A stretch of 64,000 bases of DNA, taken from contig NC_012873.2 of assembly GCF_000003195.3 (NCBI RefSeq), positions 45,219,061 through 45,283,060 on the forward strand. Direction: 5' to 3'. Positions within the stretch are counted from its first letter, which is position 1. Each line of letters starts with the position of its first letter. Made by a program: the position numbers and the translations under genes. The stretch is from Sorghum bicolor (taxonomy: Eukaryota; Streptophyta; Magnoliopsida; Poales; Poaceae). Shown here piece by piece: positions 30,727-42,300 of this stretch. The notes under the pieces were generated by a model. It did no database searches. It was not told where the DNA came from and saw nothing but the letters and a program-made list of their open reading frames with translations.

Positions 30727-33144
30727 TATAACACTCCAAATTTTTGAATTTCAAGTTTAGTTTGAAGTTGTTTTAATTTTGGCTTAATTTGAATTTTTGG
30801 GAATTATTAAATAATTTACAAAATTAAATAAAATGAAATATAAGGTAGAAAACTTGTTTGTGTGCACTCATGCTGCTGCATAATTTTTGCTTGATTTTAT
30901 TTATTTGTTGGTGCTTGTTTTGTTTGAGTTTTGGAGCAAGAAATAAAATAGAAGAAACTGTTTTCTGTTAAAAAAAAGAAAAGGGCAGCGCCGTCTCTGG
31001 GCCGGCCTCCCCTTCTCCCCAGCCGAGACTCACACCGCGGCCCAGCAGCTGCGCGCCCCGTGCCCCCCCTCTCTCTGCCGCCCGCAGCCGCTGACCAGTG
31101 GGTCCTGCAGGTGGGGCCCACCCGTTAGGGGGCGTCTTCAACCTCCCGTCCGATTCGGACGGGGGAGCGCCACGCCGCCGCCTCGGTTTCCGAGCCGCAC
31201 GCGAACCAAGGTTCGCCCACGCCTACAAATAGCGTCCCTCAGCCGCCCGCACGCCCCCCTAAAACCCTAGCGCAGTCCCGAGCACCCAAACCCTAGCCGA
31301 ACTCGCCGAATCCGCGCCGCCGCCGTCGAGCTTCTCTTTGCCTTCGTCGTTTCGCGGAGGTAAGCCCGCCATCGCGCTCGTCGCGTCAAGCCGCGCACGC
31401 CCGTGCCCTTGGCGTGCCTTCTCGTGCCCCGCATCGCCGCAACGACGAGCTCCCGCCCGCCGCCAATGGCGCCACCGCCGCTCGTCGCGCCGCCCGGCCG
31501 CCTCCAGCCCGCGCACTCGCCCGCTCCGATGCGCGGTCCACCGTGGACCGCGGCCTACTGCCCCTGCGCGGCCGGTCCACCGCGGACCCGGCCCACGCCG
31601 CCCCTCCCTTCCCCGGTCCACCATGGACCGGTGGACCGCCACGCCCCCCCACGGTCCACAGCACAGCGTCGTGGACCCGCCAACTGTGCGCCGCCACGTG
31701 GCCGGACCGGCCACGGCCCCCGCGCACCCCTACTGTTTTGCAAAAAGGCCCCTGTACTTTTCTAAAATTAACCCGCGGTTCTGCTCACTTCAAAATAAAT
31801 AGAAATATGCCCCTGGTTTTTCTGCAGAATAGCCCCCGTAGCCGTTGGTTTTTATAGTTTTAATCCAAAATGCCTTTTAATTCAGTTTTAATTACGAAAA
31901 ATAGTTCGGTTAATCTACAGATTTGCCATCCAACTTGTTTTAGCCATAACTTTTGCATCGTAACTCCGATTTAGGTGTTTCTAGTCGCTATAGTTTCGTC
32001 TCGTCGAGTAGAACATAGTAGTACAGTTGCTTTCTGCTTTCGCGTGCTTTGGTGTACTGTTTCTGATTAAGCTTGTTTGCTTGCATGTATTGCTTCGTTT
32101 GTGTGATGATTGTCGCGTATAGCCAACGAGACGTTCGTGAAGGAAGAGGATCAGGATCCCGCTGAGTTTGAGCAACCCGACAACGATCAAGGCAAGTGCA
32201 GACACCGTTTGATCATTTTGAACCTACTCATTAATGTCTTTAACTTTATATGCATGTGTCCAATGAGACCCTGCCTGCTCACCTTGGTAGTGTTTTGGGG
32301 AGTCGCGACCCCGGGTAAATGGGAATCACGACTTGGAGTGAAAGTGCACACCTCTACAGAGTGTAAAACTGATATATCAGCCGTGCTCACGGTCACGAGC
32401 GGCCCAGACCCTCACTTGATGAGCAAATTGGATTCACTGGATACTTGGAGATGGAATTTGGCAAGGTTGCTACCTCGTGTTTTGGCGGAATGGCTATTCC
32501 GTGTTGGCAGGATTGCTATCCTGTGTTAATATTTGGGGTTAATCCCTAGACTACTATAATTATTAGGATAGTCTTTTAAAAGATGCTAATTACTACTTAC
32601 ACTAATTAAGGGTTGGGTTTATGCTACTCATAATTAGTAATAGGTTGTTCTAATAATAGTTATATTTAAAAGTGTTCAACTAAAATGCTACCGCAGTCAA
32701 ACCAAGTCAGCTTTACCTTGTTTTAAGCCTTGCATGCCATTACTTTCCGTCTGTGCTTGCTGAGTTCGACATGAGCTCACCCTTGCTATAATCATTAAAG
32801 GTTGCTCGGACGATCAGGAGTACAATTTCGATTTCCCCAAGGACTACCCTGAGTCTCCTGGTTGTTAGGCTCGTGTGGTTCTGCCGTCGACCTTCCTGTG
32901 GCAAGGTGGTCCTACTGTCGGTGTCTAGTTTCCCCTTTTATTATGGAACAGTTTAGCTTATGTTTCCCCTTCGCACTTTGATAAACATTTGGCTTGTAAT
33001 AATGGTACTTTTACTCTTACTTATGTAATTCGTTTGAACACTATGTTTTGTACCAATGATGATGTCGGTCCATGTGTGTGAATTTGAGATCCTGGCGCAC
33101 ATATGATTTGGCACCCGAATGCTCTTTTACATCCGGGTGTGACA
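30727..33144 (+). repeat. G1 3' LTR (2418 bp)
   Basis: Begins TATAACACTCC and ends GGGTGTGACA, followed by the target duplication GTAAA. It keeps the TATA-like CTACAAATAG at 31223-31232 that the 5' LTR has lost. It lacks 552 bp present in the 5' LTR; the junction is at 32262-32266 (CCAATGA joined to GACCCTG) with TGA shared by both sides. Confidence 0.92.
32123..32868 (+). other. Candidate two-exon LTR ORF, copy in the G1 3' LTR
   Basis: Exons 32123-32191 (69 bp) and 32801-32868 (68 bp). Same acceptor (tatag), GC-type donor (GCAAGT), second acceptor (attaaag) and TAG stop as in the 5' LTR. Two or three amino-acid differences from that copy (for example Ala for Thr, Phe for Cys, Lys for Glu). 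The 552-bp deletion falls in the intron and leaves both exons intact. Confidence 0.4.
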
Positions 33145-33149
33145 GTAAA

Positions 33150-33322
33150 CCCGAGATGTGGGCCTTTCCTCCATAATTCCTGATAACCCCCTGCAGAAAT
33201 AAACAAACACCAAAACTCATGGAATTCTGTCAGATAAAACCCTAAGTCTGGGTGTTGGTTGCATTTGGATCCTTTTCTTTATTTATTTGATGATTATATT
33301 TGGTACTTAAGGACCGTCAACA
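33150..33322 (-). repeat. A2 3' LTR, remainder after G1
   Basis: CCCGAGATGTGGGCC to GGACCGTCAACA, matching 39213-39385. The 5-bp GTAAA before it is the G1 target duplication. Confidence 0.9.
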
Positions 33323-36321
33323 ACTCCCCCAAGCTTACCTCTTGCTCGTCCCTGAGCAAGGATGGACTCAAGAGTTTCTATAGTGGTTTTATGCCTTAAA
33401 GGTACGCATGCGTTCAAACAAAATCTCATCTCTGGGTTAGGGTAAACTGTTAAGATTTAAACTTACTCATTTTTCCTTCCACCATGGGGCTTGCAACCGT
33501 CACTTGTGTCTTGAGCAGTTAAAAGATAGAACGGTCAAGTCAAGCACCATGTCTCTTGTTCTTTGATCAACTATAGCTCTGGAGTTTTTATAGATTTTCA
33601 AAATAAAACTCAGAGATTCCTTGTATGACTCTATCAATTCTCTCTTTTGTGGTATTTCTGGATCCTTACCAAGGCAGTGATGGTATATGCCTTTTCTCAA
33701 AGTATGTGGTATTTGTGGTATAAGGCATAGTGACATTGCTTTCTCTCTCACCCTACTCTAATAAGGTTTTGATATCTGGAGCTCATAGGTGGGAGACAGC
33801 TAATACATACTTACAAGACATTTATTGCATAGTCAAACCATGGATCCAGAGAAACAAGTCAATAAGTCAAATCAAGATGTGCATGTGTGGCGAATGAATG
33901 GTGTATGGTGATGATGGTGATAATGATGAAAACAATGGTGAAAGTCTAATTCTACTTTTGCTCTTCCCACAAGTTCAGGTTTAGAGCAAATCTTAATTCA
34001 TAACAATCATGCCTAAACTTGAGAGAGAATTCAATTTTGAGAACTAGTCATGGCAGAGCAACTATTCATCATTTCCATGTGAGAGCTTATCATGAGGGTT
34101 CATAGCAAACTTTATTTATTTATTTATTTAGCAAACTAAGCAAAGATATATATATAGGCACAAAATCTTTATTTGGGTTTTTATGCTTATGCATCTTTTT
34201 ATTATTTGAGTAAAGTATAAACGCGAGTAGAAGCACTTAGCTAGATAAATGGGGGTGCTCTCCCCAAGCTGGATTTTGACGTAATTTCTTCTGATGTAGC
34301 TAGCAGGTGGCGGAGGTGTATTTGAATGTCGGCAGTACCCTGACAGCGATTAGGATATCCTCCGTCTGCTAGTCTTCTTTGATTCTTAAATTCTGTGGAG
34401 CTCAAATAGACAACAAAGCTTTGTGGAACTGGTTAAGTGTTAGGATAAATATCTAGCCTTTATCATGTTAAGCCTCCTCAATAAATTTTATCCTCTTTAG
34501 TGGGATCACAATATTATTTTTATATTTTCATTTTTATAGGACAAGAATATATTTATTTTATTTTTACGCCACCACAGTGAATGTACTTATGGGTTTTATG
34601 CCACGAGCATACTCACATGGGGCTTACTATTTTTAATATTTTTAATTTCTTTTCAAGATAACATGATTAACTAACAAGCTATTTAAGGAAAGTAAATAAT
34701 TTAAGGGAAAAGGGAATGCAGAAAGGATAAATATGGATATCTACCGATTTTACCTTTCGGCGAGGGTTCAATGTTTTAAGTCTTCTGAACAAGACTTCTC
34801 ACCGTGTTCATTCTTTAGGTGCGTCATTTGATTCAGGTGTGGACCTTGACATCTGCACCTCTTGATACGGTGTCACCCATGTTCTTCGTTTGCCCAGCAG
34901 TTCAAAGTGTGGCGTTGGCAGTATCTTGCTCAGTGTGTTTGTGCTCGTAGATCCAAGTCCTTCACTTGGTAGAGTCTAGGAGTTGAAAAATCCTTCATGT
35001 TTCTCACAGTGTGTCCTGCTCATAGAGACAAGGCAGAGATGAAGTGCATGGGTCCTGTTGGTGGAAAACACCAACAGAACCAAAAGTATATTTATTCTTC
35101 TCTATCCTTAAGCATAGGGAGCAAGACAAAGTTGATGGGTGATAAGTTCATGAGTGTAGCATTTAAAACATTTGTCAGATCAGATCGCTCAACCTTATGG
35201 AAAGATAATCTATCTATGTATATGTCTTTTTCTTTATATCTTCCCAAAGATTGAATGTGCAACAGTCTAGCTCATATGATTAGGAGTGTGGGATCATGGA
35301 GGTAGTACTAGGAACAAAGATTAAAGGACTAAACATGCTGAATCAGTTGGGTTGATTAATTTGGAGTTATAAATCATACATGTTTGTCTCTTTATTTATG
35401 TGAACGCTACAACCAAGGAGAAGCTTATAAAAGTGATAGTCAAGTACCTTAAGATGTTACCTTACTTGAAGAGTGATGGTACAGTGTTACCTTGTGGAAG
35501 CTTTCCTTTCTTAGCGGTTGTGCATCGTGTTTGTGGCACCCTCCATGGATCATCTCTTATGATGAATGAGCTATGTCCTTCTTGTGCAAATTTTTAAACT
35601 TCATGTGTCTCTCTCTTCATCTCCGATGTGAGTTTATCTCAGGACTTCCCAAATCGATATTGAACGTTTTTCTGCAGGGGTTAGTCCGACAAAATATACC
35701 AATGTCTACACAAGCAGTTTTTAGTTCAATAACCAAACTAGACTCCATGTCTAATCAGATTAAGGAAGGTTGTTTAACCTAAGCACCATGCTTCATTTAA
35801 AAGCCAATAGAAGTATGTGCAGTACTTCCAAACTAACACTTAATAGGATAAACAAAGGTAGCGTGATGTCATTTATAGAGATCTACTCAAGTGGAGATGA
35901 AGTAGTGTGATTAGTATTTAACAAATTGAGCATGTCTCAAAGGTAGGGACAACCAACATAGCAACATAACAAAGGATGTTTTTATGTAAAGTACTCCCCC
36001 AAGCTTGAATTTTACAAAATTCAAGTTTGGATGAATTTAATTCAATGTTGTATGATGATTGGTTGGACATACCTTGTGCTTGTCATTCATCCGATCTTCT
36101 TGCTCCAATCCTAGAAAGGTTAGTGACAAGAATACCCGAAGGAATATTTTTACAATTATCCTTATATGCTCAATACACAAGGTAATGTTGTAAATAATTA
36201 AAAGCTCATGTTACGATCTGATCAGTGCTTATTTTAGGACACTAAGCTTGTCCTTGGGAAACCATCAATTTATGTCGGCGAAGTGGTTTTCCTTCCAACG
36301 CTGACCTATATCAAGATCAAC
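33323..36321 (-). other. A2 polypurine tract and 3 kb non-coding interior
   Basis: On the minus strand AAGCTTGGGGGAGT (33336-33323) abuts the 3' LTR and is the likely polypurine tract. Near copies of the same purine tract occur at about 34255-34269 and 35995-36007. The rest has no frame with protease, RT or integrase motifs; short ORFs such as 34997-35254 or 35400-35597 have no family signature. An ATTT microsatellite lies near 34110-34130. Confidence 0.7.
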
Positions 36322-37184
36322 TCAACGAGATCTGCAATATTTATTATAGACATATGCATCGACAACCGCCCTTTTAAAGTTTTTATAAATAGAAAGGAAG
36401 AGAGGGTTGGAGATCTCAAATGTGGTGATGTTGGAGAGACCAATAGATTGGGAAGATGTTGCATATGAGCATGGAGTAAACGAAGTGGCTATAAAATAAA
36501 TTCCATGCTCATTAATGTTATCTTCGTCTCCAATCTGAATGTTCAGAGTTTCTCCTGGATTGGTCTCACCTGTGTCCTCTTCTGTAGTTGGATGAATCTC
36601 ATCCTCAAAGGGAGTCAAGAACTCACCATTAGAAATTGAGCCAAAGTCAGAATCCATTAAGGCTCTTCCTTATCCATCCATTCTACACATTCTAGCCATT
36701 TAGAACTTGTGATCAGGAAAGGGGAGGTGTTAGAATTTTCTATATGGCTTAGCTCTCCTTCTATGTCATTACTTGACATGCCATCCCTATGGTCTTCATG
36801 ACTCCTATGGTTTGGTCGTCTTGATGAATTGCTAGGATCCTCATGAGACTGGAAAGGAGAGGGATAAGAGGAATCTCTAAGGTCAAGGATGGATTTAGAA
36901 CTTGTGAACATGGAAGGGGAGTAGATAGAATTTTCTATATGGCTTAGCTCTCCTTCACTTGATATGTCATCCTCGACTTCTTCATAATAGGAACCAGGAC
37001 ATTCTCTAAGAGAACCATCATTGCAAGGATTTGAATTATCTATGCTTGAAAGTCTCTTATGGAACGAGAAGTCTAAACCATCAGCATCTGAAAGATTTAA
37101 GGTCGGAATTCCTAACTCCCTTGGAGAATTTTGGGATACTGATGGTTTAGGATCGATAGCTAAAGTTTGGGATTGAAGTGGTTG
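36322..37184 (-). pseudogene. A2 post-gag region
   Basis: Two overlapping minus-strand frames (36657-36911 and 36322-36657) continue the sequence behind gag. They are Ser/Glu-rich, with two copies of GELSHIENS followed by a TSSK segment, then a stretch ending YKNFKRAVVDAYVYNKYCRS. A TAA near 37184 separates them from gag. No enzymatic motif. Probably the tail of the gag polyprotein in this non-autonomous family. Confidence 0.5.
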
Positions 37185-37883
37185 TTATCTAGCTATCGAA
37201 ACTTCTTCTTCTTGTCTAGGAACTAGTTCTTTCTCTTTCTCAGGGATATAAATGCTAGGAAACTTTCCACTCAATGAATCAATTAAATCCCTAGCTTCAC
37301 TAGCAGGTAGGTGATAGAAGGATCCTCTAGAGGCTATATTCAAGGTTTGCTTATTCTCCCTACTAAGGCCCTCAAAAAAGTGAATTAGAAGAACTTCTGG
37401 AATAGAAAGCTTTGGGCCAGTGAGAGTAAGGTTAATAAAGCGGTCCCATGATTTGCTAAGAGATTCTTCTTCCAGTTGTCTAAAAGAAATAATCTCACAC
37501 TGAAGTTCCTCCACTTTAGAGATTGGAAAATATTTAAAAAGAAAACTATTATATAACTCCTTCCAATCTCCATGAACAATCCCTACTTTGAGTTTGTACC
37601 AATGTCTAGCTTTTCCTGTTAAAGAGAACGGAAAGAGCTTCCATTTAAGGGTCTCATCGGACATGCCTTCTATGCGAAGGAGGTCACAGACTCGATAAAA
37701 CTCTCTTAGGTTTGTGTATGGGTTTTCTTCACCTTCTCCTGAGAAAGGTTGTTTTTGAACAAATTCTATGTATTCGGGGTCTATCTCAAAACTAGATGCT
37801 ATGATAGGCTTTGAAGATTTTGGTGGTTCGAGATGTGTGCCCGTAGGTCTATTAAACTGATAGATAGACATGTTTGAATTCAT
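37185..37883 (-). CDS. gag: A2 gag protein
   Basis: A 232-codon intact frame from ATG 37883-37881. Residues about 45-200 form a Retrotrans_gag-type domain: FSGEGEENPYTNLREFYRVC, LRIEGMSDETLKWKLFPFSL, ARHWYKL, DWKELYNSFLFKYFP, then helical ECEIISF-like and LIHFFEGLS segments. It resembles A1 gag. No zinc knuckle follows. Gag would assemble the particle; with pol missing, packaging and reverse transcription would have to come from a partner element. The frame ends at a TAA that may itself be a lesion, because similar sequence follows. Confidence 0.75.
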   Translation of the reverse strand: MNSNMSIYQFNRPTGTHLEPPKSSKPIIASSFEIDPEYIEFVQKQPFSGEGEENPYTNLREFYRVCDLLRIEGMSDETLKWKLFPFSLTGKARHWYKLKVGIVHGDWKELYNSFLFKYFPISKVEELQCEIISFRQLEEESLSKSWDRFINLTLTGPKLSIPEVLLIHFFEGLSRENKQTLNIASRGSFYHLPASEARDLIDSLSGKFPSIYIPEKEKELVPRQEEEVSIAR

Positions 37884-38021
37884 GATAGACCAGAGATCAA
37901 GGATTAGATAAGAAGAAAGAATAGCAGAGATAAGGCAAAAGATAAAAGGAAAAGTATATTTATTTTTTTATTATTTTTTAGAAAATAATTAAGCTAGTTC
38001 GTAGTCAACTCAGCAACCATC

Positions 38022-38039
38022 TCCCCGGCAACGGCGCCA
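38022..38039 (-). other. A2 primer-binding site, exact tRNA-Asp match
   Basis: The minus strand reads TGGCGCCGTTGCCGGGGA, the full 18-base complement of the plant tRNA-Asp 3' end (including CCA), 7 bp inside the LTR border. Diagnostic of Athila-like elements. It is not a tRNA gene. Confidence 0.9.
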
Positions 38040-38046
38040 AAAAGCT

Positions 38047-39385
38047 TGTTGAAACTTGCTAACACCACTTGAATACTAGGTTGTCATCCCCAGCATGGCA
38101 CTAGAGTGTACTATGGTATTTATACGCATACAGATAAATCCACAAGCGCACGGATACCGTTGTAGCTTTTACCCGGTTAAAGGATTTATCGTATCCACAG
38201 GGAAACGGGAGAACCAACTACTCTCTAACTTAACCAAGATAGATAGATAGGTGTAAATAGAAAAGATGGTAGAATTGAATAGGAATAATCTTAAAGGTAA
38301 GATAACAATGGGTGATAATAGGGGAATAGAGAGTAGAGCAATCTAATATATGGGCGATGGTAGGAGAATAGAGAGGATAACTATGGTTTCTCTACTTCAA
38401 AGGGGTATGTCTATGTCTGGGACGAACCACGTGATAAGAATACACCACAAAGGATGCTTATCCATAGGCCGATAAACCCTACCAATCCTACTAACGGGAG
38501 GTGGACTACAGGGGACCAACGTAACAGTCACCTACGCAGCCTACCACACGATCCAGCTAGACAGGGGATATCCACAAGTAATCTAGGTCTAAGCACCACA
38601 CTTACACTTATACTACAACTCTAACCTATAGGGTCATATAGATTAAAACTACTCAAAAGAGTTGTGAACCAGAACATACATGAATAGTAATTGCATAACA
38701 AAATAGAAGTAGATTGCCAGAGTCATCCCATGAGCAAGCTTGATTAGAGCTTGATCATGGCGAAGTACAACCGGAGGAAGAACCGACAGGCCAGCCTCTC
38801 CTCCAATCCTCCCTCGCTCTCCATCTCGCTACTATCTAGATCTACTCTAGTTTCGAGATGAGGGGAGAGCTCTCATCTCCAAACCCTAGCTTTTGCTCTA
38901 TCTATGAATAATGAATAGGGATCAAGGGGTGTCTCCTCCAGGGGCCAGGGGGCCTGCTTATATAGTCCCCTCAAGTGAATCTGGGTCGTCGGATCAAACC
39001 GACATTGATTGAACGGTTCTCCTTGATCCTTTAGGTCGGTGGAGCATAATCCGCGAGACGGAGCGTGATTGGTGGAAAAAGAAGGGGGGCGCCCTAAGGG
39101 GTAGGGCAGGCGCCCTGTCCCCGAGCCCGCTCGGCTCCTCGTTTGTTCCCGTGGCTTCTGGAGTCTTCTAGATGATAGAAAATTGTGCGACACGTTAATA
39201 TCTCTATATAAACTCGACATGTGGGCCTTTCCTCCATATTTCCTGATAACCCCCTGCAGAAATAGACAAACACCAAAACTCGTGGAATTCTGTCAGATAA
39301 AACCCTAAGTCTGGGTGTTGGTTGCATTTGGATCCTTTTCTTTATTTATTTGATGATTATATTTGGTACTTAAGGACCGTCAACA
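38047..39385 (-). repeat. A2 5' LTR (1339 bp, intact)
   Basis: TGTTGAAACTTGC at 38047 to CCGTCAACA at 39385. A G-rich stretch near 39084-39120 (GGGGGGCGCCC and GGGCAGGCGCCC) could fold. TATATAGTCCCC on the plus strand lies near 38958. Confidence 0.9.
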
Positions 39386-39390
39386 CTACC

Positions 39391-42300
39391 CTCCATGGTA
39401 GGTAGTCTTGACTGGTATGAAGTGAGCTACCTTAGTCAATCGATCTACTACTACCGATATAGAGTCCTAACCTCGCTGAGACCGAGGTAGTCCCCCTATA
39501 AAGTCCATGTTGATCTCATCCCACTTCCATTTGGGTATCTTCAGCGGTTGTAACAATCCTGCTGGCCTCTGGTGTTCTGCCTTCACTCTCTGGCAAGTGT
39601 CACATAATGCCACATACTCACCGATATCTCTCTTCATACCAGGCCACCAATAATTTTGCTTCAAGTCCTGATACATCTTAGTACCTCCTGGATGAATAGA
39701 ATAAGCAGACTCATGGCACTCTTTTAGCATCACATCCTTGATTCTCTAAATATCAGGCACACATAATCGGTCCTTGAACCAAACTATTCCTTTCTGATCA
39801 ACTCTGAATCCAAGTGCTCTACCTTCCTCTAGCAACTTGAGTATCTTCTTAATCTCTTCATCCTCCTTCTGACCCTTCCTGATGTCTTGCTCAAGAGTTA
39901 GTTCTATACCCATAGAAGTACCTTGGGTGTTGGCAACAAACCCCAAGTTGAGATATTCAAATTCTGCCAACAGTTCTAATGGCAACTCAGTGGCTTCCAA
40001 CATATTTACTTAACTTTTTCTACTCGGAGCATCTGTAACTACTTCTCTATCTCAGGTTCAAGTCATTTTGGGTGAAGATGTATTTCAAACTCTTGTGATC
40101 CGTGTAAATGTCACACTTATGGCCTAGAATATAATACCTCCAAATCTTTAATGAATGGACCACAACTGCTAACTCAAGATCATGAGTTGGATAATTCACC
40201 TCATGCTTCTTCAATTGCCTAGATGCATAGGTAATCACCTTTCCTTCTTGCATCAATACACATCCCAAACCTTGCTTGGAAGCATCACAATAAATAGAAA
40301 AAATTTTAGTCCCATTAGGCAAAGTCAGAACTGGTGCAGTAGTCAATCTCTTCTTCAATTCCTCAAAATGGGCCTGACACTGTTCACTCCACTTGAATGG
40401 TTTTCCCTTCTCCAAAAAAGCAGTCATTGGTTTGGCAATACTAGAAAACCCTTCAATAAATCTCCGATAATAACCAGCCATTCCAAGGAAACTCCTGATC
40501 TCACCAAATGTCTGAGGTGGACTCCACTTAAGAACATCTGCTATGTTCTTCGGACTAATGACAACTTCACCATTGGATATGACATGACCAAGAAAAGATA
40601 CTTCTTTCAACCAGAAATCACACTTACCTAGCTTGGCATAAAGCTGATGTTCTCTCAACTTCTGCAGCACAAGTCTCAGGTGCTCCTCATGTTCTTCCTC
40701 AGTCTTGGAATAGATCAAAATATCATCAATAAAGACTACCACAGACTTATCCACATACTCCATAAAAACTTTATTCATCAATTATATAAAGTAAGCTGGA
40801 GCATTAGTCAACCCAAAAGACATCATTGTATATTCATAAAGTCTATATCTGGTGGTGAATGCAGTCTTTGGAATATCATTAGGTCTGATTCTCAACTGGT
40901 GATAACCTGATCTCAGATCTATCTTGGAAAATACACAAGCTCCTTTCAATTGATCAAACAAATCTTCTATTCTAGGCAATGGGTATTTGTTCTTAATAGT
41001 GACCTCATTCAATGATCTATAGTCTACACACATCCTTTGTGTCCCATCCTTCTTCTCCACAAAGATAACTGAAGCTCCCCAAGGTGAGGAACTAGAATGA
41101 ATATACCCTTTTGACTGTAACTCCCTTAATTGTTTCTTAAGTTCTTCTAACTCATTAACAACTATTCTATAAGGTCTCTTAGATATGGGTGTAGTACCAG
41201 GTAATAAATCAATAATAAATTCTATCTCACGTTCAAGTGGCATACCTAGCAAATCCTCCGGGAACACATCCAGAAACTCCTTCATGACTCGGATATCTTG
41301 TACTGACCCACTGCTCATATGATAAACTGTCCCTCCACTGTTAAGTGACATGGAAACTTTGACCTCGATTCTGTTCCCACTAGCTGCTGTAAGAGCAACT
41401 GACTTTTCTACACACTAGATAGTACCCTTAAACTTGGCCAACCATCTCATTCCCAAAATCATATCTAAATCTTCTGAGCCCAACACGATAGGGTTAACAG
41501 GAAAATCTACCCTCCTTAATTTAATGCTCATTCCCGGACACATAATATTAGAATGCATCTTCCCCTAGGAGATTTGACTACCATGGTGTTTTGCATTGTA
41601 CATGTGGCTATGTTATGTTTCTCAACAAACTGTGCACTTATGAAAGTATGCGATGCTCCAGTATCAAACAAAACTGTAGGAGGACAAGAGTTGACAAGGA
41701 ACATACCAGCTACCACGTCCGGAGCTTCCTCAGCGGTTTCCAGCTTCACATGGTTCACTCTCCCATTGTTACTCTTCTGCCTCTAGGGTGAAGGGTTGAG
41801 ATGGCAGACTAGAGGTGGGGTGAATAGTCCTTTCTTAAATTTATTACATCGGCTAACGGAAACAAATGCGGAATTATAACTATCGGTCTAGCCAAGACTA
41901 CACCCCTCTATCTAAGTTCTCTAGCACCTTGAAAATATCCTAAACAAGCAAGCAAGGTGCTACCTTAACATGAGCTCACCTAACCAATTCTAGGAGCAAG
42001 GTCACACAAACCTATGCCACTAGTACTTTGCAAACCTGGGAGCTCCTACACAACTAGTAAGCAAAAGCAGAAAGCTCCTAAGCTCACTAGCAATGCTCAA
42101 TAACAAGGTAACCAATGCCAAATTAGAGAGCGCAAATTACATAGCTACACAAACTAAGCAATGTGACTAACAAGGTTACACAAACCAAATTAGTCACGTA
42201 AGGGAACTACTTCTAGCTACACAAGCAAGAAGGTAACTAGCAAGCTACACAAGCTAACTAATTACAAGAGCAACTATACAAGCACAAGTATATGAATGTA

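Larger units (their letters stand above)
21185..33144 (+). mobile_element. G1: complete Tekay-like chromovirus inside the A2 LTR
   Basis: Plus-strand element with 5' LTR 21185-24121, PBS 24126-24138, extra ORF 24723-25685, gag-pol 26187-30692 with chromodomain, polypurine tract near 30713 and 3' LTR 30727-33144. Target duplication GTAAA at 21180-21184 and 33145-33149. LTRs begin TATAACACTCC and end GGGTGTGACA, so the usual TG start has become TA in both. It is the youngest layer of the main nest. Gag-pol carries seven in-frame stops. Confidence 0.93.
20020..39385 (-). mobile_element. A2: Athila-like gag-only LTR retrotransposon inside G2
   Basis: Both LTRs are present: 5' LTR 38047-39385 (1339 bp) and 3' LTR 20020-21184 plus 33150-33322 (1338 bp once the G1 insertion and its duplicated GTAAA are removed). 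Target duplication CTACC at 20015-20019 and 39386-39390. The internal part (33323-38046, 4.7 kb) has a tRNA-Asp PBS, a gag gene and a polypurine tract but no protease, RT or integrase frame. It must have depended on another element for mobilisation (inference). Confidence 0.9.

Noticed and set aside
38022..38039. tRNA-Asp gene
   Set aside because: Only the 18 bases complementary to the tRNA 3' end are present, at the exact PBS position next to an LTR.
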